Shown: one piece after another, positions 58,808-64,000 of the stretch
How positions within the stretch are numbered: the stretch's first letter is position 1
Layout: every line of letters begins with the position of its first letter
DNA from: SAR86 cluster bacterium AG-422-O05
GTDB taxonomy: Bacteria > Pseudomonadota > Gammaproteobacteria > Magnimaribacterales > D2472
Direction of reading: 5' to 3'
Length of the DNA stretch: 64,000 nt
Assembly (NCBI GenBank): GCA_003213495.1
Contig: QCMW01000001.1
Location: 496,001 to 560,000 of the forward strand
Translations under genes and position numbers: made by a program
Notes under the pieces: generated by a model
Databases searched by the model: none
Told to the model about the DNA's origin: nothing
Seen by the model: only the letters and a program-made list of their open reading frames with translations

Positions 58808-59820
58808 TTACATTTATTAATAATTGTTCTGTATATTTTAGTCTTTTCTTCTTCAATTTTCTCATTAGAGTACTGAGAAAGTTGTGCGAAGTCAGTATTT
58901 TGCAATTCATTAACAAGCTTAAGTATAAAATTTTTGTTTGCTGCAATATTAGGAAGAGTGCAGAGCAAAGTTATGAGATTAGAATCTCTTGTAAAGTTAA
59001 TTTTTTTAGCAATATTAATTGTATTTTCATCATCAGTTTCAGACATCTTTGATATATTTTCTAGCAACGATGATGCGTTCTTATATTCGTTAGGAATAGG
59101 TAAATTTTTGCCTAAACTAAAGTTATTATTTATCTGAAGTTCTGACCACCTAACAAGACAATTTTTGTGAGTATCGCATTGATATATTTCAAGATTAGAG
59201 AAATATGGTTCTTTTAAATTAAAAGAAATAATTTTTTCAAAATAATTATTAGGATTTGAACTATTTATAGCCCTCATTGTTTCTGCCCAAACTCTATCAG
59301 GGGATAGGTCTGCAATTTCACCAGAATTTACAATTTCAACAATACAATTTCGAGAAGATTCATCAAGATTGAAATCTTTTAGATGATCATAGGTATAAAA
59401 TCTGGCTAATCTTATTGCTCTGAGAGGGTCTTCATAAAAAGCTTCTGTAACGTGTTTAAATAGTTTATTTTTTAGATCATTCTGACCTCCGAAAGGATCA
59501 ATAATATGCCCAGACTCATCTTGCGCCATTGCATTAATAGTAAAGTCTCTTCTAGATAAGTCATCTTCAAGCGTCACATCATCACCATAATAAAATGTGA
59601 AACCTTTGTAGCCAGTTCCTGACTTTTTCTCAGTCCTTGCTAATGCATATTCTTCATTTGTTTCAGGATGTAAAAATACTGGAAAGTTTTTACCAATTGG
59701 TTTAAATCCTTTTGAGATCATTTCGTCCGGAGAAGAGCCCACTACAACCCAGTCGGTATCGGTTGCTTTTATGCCTAATAAAGAATCTCTTACAGCGCCA
59801 CCAACTTTATAAATATTCAT
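58804..59820 (-). CDS. cca: CCA-adding tRNA nucleotidyltransferase
   Basis: YKVGGAVRDSLLGIKATDTDWVVVG, RRDFTINAMA, EDPLRAIRLARF. Confidence 0.95.
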   Translation of the reverse strand: MNIYKVGGAVRDSLLGIKATDTDWVVVGSSPDEMISKGFKPIGKNFPVFLHPETNEEYALARTEKKSGTGYKGFTFYYGDDVTLEDDLSRRDFTINAMAQDESGHIIDPFGGQNDLKNKLFKHVTEAFYEDPLRAIRLARFYTYDHLKDFNLDESSRNCIVEIVNSGEIADLSPDRVWAETMRAINSSNPNNYFEKIISFNLKEPYFSNLEIYQCDTHKNCLVRWSELQINNNFSLGKNLPIPNEYKNASSLLENISKMSETDDENTINIAKKINFTRDSNLITLLCTLPNIAANKNFILKLVNELQNTDFAQLSQYSNEKIEEEKTKIYRTIINKCK

Positions 59821-60617
59821 TTTTTACTAACATGAAATAGTTTTTCATCTTCTAATCTTATAGCTGTTAGCTTATTTCCCCAAACACAACCTGTATCTAT
59901 GCCGATTATGTTATCTAAGTTAGTTTTACCATTGAGTGCAGCCCAATGGCCAAAAATAATTTTTTCATTGTCTTTAAGATTGTTTTTAGTTTGTTCAAAC
60001 CAAGGTATATGATTTTTTTCAGGCGTTAGATCTTTCTTCTTTAATTTTAGCGCACCTTTTTTATCTGTGAATCTCATTCTAGTGAAGTAGTTGATAATAA
60101 GCCTTTGCCTTTTATATTTTTCTAGTTCTAGATTCCATAAGCTTGGAGTATCTCCCCACATATTTTCAAAAAGATTATAAGCATCATTTCTGATAGCAGA
60201 CTGAATTTCTTTTGATAGTTGTTGTGCAATTTTAAAATCCCATAAAAAAGGTATGCCCGCATGAGCTATCCAGTAAATGTTGGTTTTAATTTTAATCTTT
60301 AATAACAATGGCAGTCCCTTAAGCCATTTATTAATTTCATCTAGATTATTTGCCTCAAAAATTTGTTTTAGTGACTTATTCCTTTTTTGATGCTCAATCA
60401 AATATAAGAGATAAAAATCATGATTCCCCAAAACAGCTTTGACAGACTCTCTATTTTCAATACAAAAATTTAGAACTTCCAAAGATTTAGGACCTCTGTT
60501 AACGAGATCTCCAGCAAAAATTAATTTATCTTTTTGAGGTTCAAATTTAACTTTAGTACACAGAGCTACTAGTTCATCGTAACATCCTTGAACATCACCA
60601 ATCACATAATGACTCAT
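59817..60617 (-). CDS. apaH: Symmetrical bis(5'-nucleosyl)-tetraphosphatase
   Basis: YVIGDVQGCYDELVAL, FAGDLVNRGPKSLEVL, VLGNHDFYLL. Confidence 0.95.
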   Translation of the reverse strand: MSHYVIGDVQGCYDELVALCTKVKFEPQKDKLIFAGDLVNRGPKSLEVLNFCIENRESVKAVLGNHDFYLLYLIEHQKRNKSLKQIFEANNLDEINKWLKGLPLLLKIKIKTNIYWIAHAGIPFLWDFKIAQQLSKEIQSAIRNDAYNLFENMWGDTPSLWNLELEKYKRQRLIINYFTRMRFTDKKGALKLKKKDLTPEKNHIPWFEQTKNNLKDNEKIIFGHWAALNGKTNLDNIIGIDTGCVWGNKLTAIRLEDEKLFHVSKK

Positions 60618-61378
60618 TAAGCAGAATATTCCTTTGCAAGACTAATGAATTGGCTTAGAGAAAGTTCTTCTGGTCTTTTAGATGGGTCAATATTTATTTC
60701 GCTCCAATTCACATTAAGATTTTTGAGATTATTTTTAATATTTTTCCGTCTTGAAATAAAAGCTAAATCAACCAGCTTAAATAAATTATTTTTAATAGCT
60801 AAATTAGCAGTGATATTTTGTTTTGGAAGCAATCTAATAAAGCTAGAGTTTACTTTTGGTTTAATGTCAAAAGCATCAGGCGGAACGTCAAATAATACTT
60901 GACTCTCAAAGAATGCAGCAATTTTAATTGCTAATTTGCCCCAATCTTTTGAACCAACTGCACCAGTGATTTTTTCAGCTACTTCTTTTTGAACTAAGAA
61001 GTGCATGTCAACAATACACTCTGCATTATCAATTAAATTTAAAATGATTTGAGTAGAAATATTGTAGGGAAGGTTACCAACAACTCTTTGATTGGTATCT
61101 TTAAGCTGATACTTGAGAATATTTTCTTTAATAAAGTTAAACCGAGCAGGGCCATGAAATTTCTTTTTTAAGTAATTTATATTTTCTTCATCTATATCTA
61201 TTCCAACAATATTTACGCCCTCTAGATTTATTTGATTTGTAAGCGCTCCAAGTCCAGGCCCAATTTCTAGAATATTTTCATATTTTTTTGGATTTATAGC
61301 TCTCCCCATTTGTATTAATATCGCAGGATCTTTTAAATAGTTTTGTCCAAATTTTCTTCTAGTGTCTCTAGATTTCAT
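60617..61378 (-). CDS. rsmA: 16S rRNA dimethyladenosine transferase
   Basis: RRKFGQNYLKDPAIL, ILEIGPGLGALTNQI, VVGNLPYNIST. Confidence 0.96.
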   Translation of the reverse strand: MKSRDTRRKFGQNYLKDPAILIQMGRAINPKKYENILEIGPGLGALTNQINLEGVNIVGIDIDEENINYLKKKFHGPARFNFIKENILKYQLKDTNQRVVGNLPYNISTQIILNLIDNAECIVDMHFLVQKEVAEKITGAVGSKDWGKLAIKIAAFFESQVLFDVPPDAFDIKPKVNSSFIRLLPKQNITANLAIKNNLFKLVDLAFISRRKNIKNNLKNLNVNWSEINIDPSKRPEELSLSQFISLAKEYSA

Positions 61379-62358
61379 TTAATAAGTTTTTTAGCAGTCA
61401 TGATTGCAAGTTCCAGCGAAGACGTATCAGCGTTTTTTGTCCCTGCTATATTAAGAGCTACCCCATGATCAACCGAAGTTCTTATGATTGGAACCCCAAG
61501 AGTTATATTTATTGAGTTGCCAAAACTAAGAGCTTTAAGAACTGGCAAGACTTGATCATGATACATTCCTAAAAATGCATCAGTTTTTTTTAAGTTTTTT
61601 TTCGAAAATGCTGTATCTGCTGATAATGGCATAGAGATGTTTATATTTTTTTTTCTTAAGTTCTTAAGGGCAGGTTTGATATGGAGCTGCTCTTCACTAC
61701 CTATTTTTCCATTTTCACCCGCATGAGGATTTAGACCTAAAACTTTAATATGTGGATTTTTAATATTAAATTTAGTCTTTAGATCATTATTTAGTATTTT
61801 CACTTTATTAATAATTAATTCTTTGGTGATAGTTTTTGCAACATCTTTTATTGGTATGTGAGTAGTTGCAAGGGCTACTCTTAGCTGGTCAGATGCTAAC
61901 ATCATCAGAACACCATTGCTTTTTGTAATTTTTTGGATGTACTCTGTATGACCAGTAAATTTTTTATCAATTGAGATAATAATTTCTTTATTGAGAGGGC
62001 CTGTTACTAAGGCAGTTCTTTTATTATGTAATGTTTCTTTAATCGCATAGTCAAGATTATTTAATACATAGCGAGCATTGCTTTTATAAATTTTCCCAGC
62101 TGCAGTTTTATTACATTTTGCAATATTGATGACCTGTATTAAGTTTTTTTGATTAGTTCTAACTTTGTTTATGGAATCAACTTCATTAATTTCTATTTTT
62201 TTGCCAAGAAGATCGGCTCTATCCAGAAAAAGTTTTGGATCTCCAATACTAACAATTGGAACCTTGAAATCGCACCATTTTTTTGAAGCTGCTAATTTAA
62301 TTATTAAATCTGGTCCAATACCAGCTGGCTCTCCAGGCGAGTAGATAATTTTTTTCAA
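61375..62358 (-). CDS. pdxA: 4-hydroxythreonine-4-phosphate dehydrogenase
   Basis: SPGEPAGIGPDLII, VTGPLNKE, GHTEYI, GLNPHAGENG, GMYHDQVLPVLK. Confidence 0.96.
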   Translation of the reverse strand: MKKIIYSPGEPAGIGPDLIIKLAASKKWCDFKVPIVSIGDPKLFLDRADLLGKKIEINEVDSINKVRTNQKNLIQVINIAKCNKTAAGKIYKSNARYVLNNLDYAIKETLHNKRTALVTGPLNKEIIISIDKKFTGHTEYIQKITKSNGVLMMLASDQLRVALATTHIPIKDVAKTITKELIINKVKILNNDLKTKFNIKNPHIKVLGLNPHAGENGKIGSEEQLHIKPALKNLRKKNINISMPLSADTAFSKKNLKKTDAFLGMYHDQVLPVLKALSFGNSINITLGVPIIRTSVDHGVALNIAGTKNADTSSLELAIMTAKKLIK

Positions 62359-63596
62359 TCTAGATCTTTAAACTCTACAAAAGCTTCAGCTCTCATTGAT
62401 CTGAGAGTATTTTCAAGCTCTTCATCAAATTTTCTTGCATATAGAATTGAATAGGCTCTATCTTTAATTAAATCATCAGTTAATTCATGACTTCTTTTGG
62501 CCAAAACCTCAAGAAAATGGAAACCAAATTCAGTTTGAAATACTGGTGAGATTTCGCCTATTTCCATTTCCAGCATTGTCGCCTCAAACTCTTCAGCTAG
62601 AACACCAAGACCTAACCAACCAAGATCGCCACCTTGTAGAGCTGAGCCTGGATCCTCAGAAAATTCTTTTGCCAGCAATTCAAAGCTTTCTCCATCAATG
62701 ACCCTTTGTCTAATATTATTAAGTTCGAGCTCTGTATCGTCTTCGGTTCTGATTGCTGATGGTATTAATAAGATATGCCTTGATTGCCATTGATCTTCAA
62801 ATTGAACAAATTCACCTCGTTTATCTTCAAGTTGGAGAATATGGTATCCAGATCCACTTTCAAGAGGTTCTGATATAAATCCTATTGATTGATTTACTAG
62901 GGCTTTCTCAAATAACTCTGGCATATCGACTGCTTTTCTCCAATTAAGAAGGCCGCCAGATTGTGCATTTGAGCTAATAGATTTTTCTTTGGCAATTTCT
63001 GCAAAATCTGATCCATTATCTAATAATTCGATTACTTCGTTTGCTGTAGAAAGATTCTTAACAAGTATTTGTCTCACCAATAACTCAGGATCTAGAGCGC
63101 TTAAAGTTTCATCTGTTGCCAAGAAAGATTCAAACTCTTTCTCTGTGATATCTATGCTTGAGTTAACTCTGCCTCTTTGAATTCTTTGAATTCTCATTTC
63201 TCTTCTCATTTGTTCGCGAAGGTCTTCATACGAGTCTCCATTTTCTTCAACAAATACAACAAATTCCTCTAGAGATAATTGATTATTAGCTGCCAATCTA
63301 CTTAAAGTAAGATTAAGTTCAGCATCACTAATTCTTACGCCAGCTCTATCAGCCATTTGAAGCTGTAATTCTTCGATAATTAGCTTTTCTGTAACTTGCT
63401 CAAGTAATATATCTGCAGGTGGCGGTGGTATATTTTGGTCATCATATCTTTTACTTACATCAGCCAACGTCTTGGTGATTTGAGACTCCATTATTACCCC
63501 GTCATCAACTATTACAGCAATACGATCAAGCACTTCAATCTTTGCATATAAGATTGTTGAAGATAACAAATATAGTGTTAGAAATAATTTTTTCAT
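62355..63596 (-). CDS. surA: Periplasmic peptidyl-prolyl isomerase SurA
   Basis: Signal peptide, IAVIVDDGVIMESQI, two parvulin domains (RQILVKN..., RHILLIPS...GGDLGWLGLG). Confidence 0.95.
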   Translation of the reverse strand: MKKLFLTLYLLSSTILYAKIEVLDRIAVIVDDGVIMESQITKTLADVSKRYDDQNIPPPPADILLEQVTEKLIIEELQLQMADRAGVRISDAELNLTLSRLAANNQLSLEEFVVFVEENGDSYEDLREQMRREMRIQRIQRGRVNSSIDITEKEFESFLATDETLSALDPELLVRQILVKNLSTANEVIELLDNGSDFAEIAKEKSISSNAQSGGLLNWRKAVDMPELFEKALVNQSIGFISEPLESGSGYHILQLEDKRGEFVQFEDQWQSRHILLIPSAIRTEDDTELELNNIRQRVIDGESFELLAKEFSEDPGSALQGGDLGWLGLGVLAEEFEATMLEMEIGEISPVFQTEFGFHFLEVLAKRSHELTDDLIKDRAYSILYARKFDEELENTLRSMRAEAFVEFKDLD

Positions 63597-63602
63597 AAAT
63601 CT

Positions 63603-64000
63603 TTAGTAATTCAGAATAGAATTATTCATCAATCTTCCAACTTTTTCAAAGGTTGAGTTCAAACCTTTTAGTTGAAATTCAAAGTTAATTCTACTTTTAT
63701 TTTCTATACTTATTATATTACCCCATGCATCATTAAGATATGCGTAGGAGTCTGATTCTAATCCATCTAAGTATTTAGATAGATTTTTATCCGATGCTGT
63801 GACACTTAAAGCAACGCAACAGTTTTCATAACCTACGCCAAATATGGATTCAATTTTAGTGTTTGAATCATCATCTCTTTTAAATTTGGCAATAAGACTA
63901 AAATTATTTTTGAGTTCTAGATCGGCAAAAAACTCAGAATAATCTAACACAGTATTGAAATCCCCAGACATTTTTGTATATCTTTTTGCATAGCCAATAC
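63603..64000 (-). CDS. lptD: LPS-assembly protein LptD, C-terminal fragment (continues past the window)
   Basis: GVGYENCCVALSVTAS...INFEFQLKGLN; frame open to base 64000 beyond the ORF-track Met; upstream of surA. Confidence 0.88.
   Translation of the reverse strand, partial: IGYAKRYTKMSGDFNTVLDYSEFFADLELKNNFSLIAKFKRDDDSNTKIESIFGVGYENCCVALSVTASDKNLSKYLDGLESDSYAYLNDAWGNIISIENKSRINFEFQLKGLNSTFEKVGRLMNNSILNY

Noticed and set aside
1-64000. CRISPR arrays, rRNA operons and IS elements
   Set aside because: No regularly spaced direct repeats, rRNA sequence or transposase/integrase ORF was found in the window.

Overview
The window looks like chromosome from an AT-rich, very compact gammaproteobacterium, probably a streamlined marine lineage such as SAR86 (lineage is inference). 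Most of it is housekeeping: a TonB2-type energiser cluster, folA-thyA-lgt, rppH, hspQ, aroK, pip, mutY-yggX, gpmA, a GSII/ntrBC nitrogen cluster, ubiCA, hppA, yicC-gmk-rpoZ-spoT-ridA, pyrB, ribE-pyrE-rph-yqeY-rpsU/tsaD-folB-folK, and cca-apaH-ksgA-pdxA-surA-lptD. The most unusual accessory region is a ~6.3 kb type I restriction-modification island (hsdM-hsdS-hsdR) bounded by a 46-bp duplication of the 3' part of tRNA-Phe. It carries copies of a 12-bp motif (ACTGTTCAAAAT) at both ends, in opposite orientations, and has no visible integrase. Other notable regions: a metal-handling operon with a CsoR-family regulator of Cu(I)-type residue pattern and a candidate CsoR operator overlapping an apparently leaderless start; a 20-bp perfect (one G-U) palindrome over the start of a small membrane-protein gene; an uncharacterised membrane-protein/vWA-like pair; and consistent 4-bp stop-on-stop overlaps between convergent genes. 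No CRISPR array, rRNA or IS element was seen. Everything is from reading sequence and the supplied ORFs; no homology search was run.
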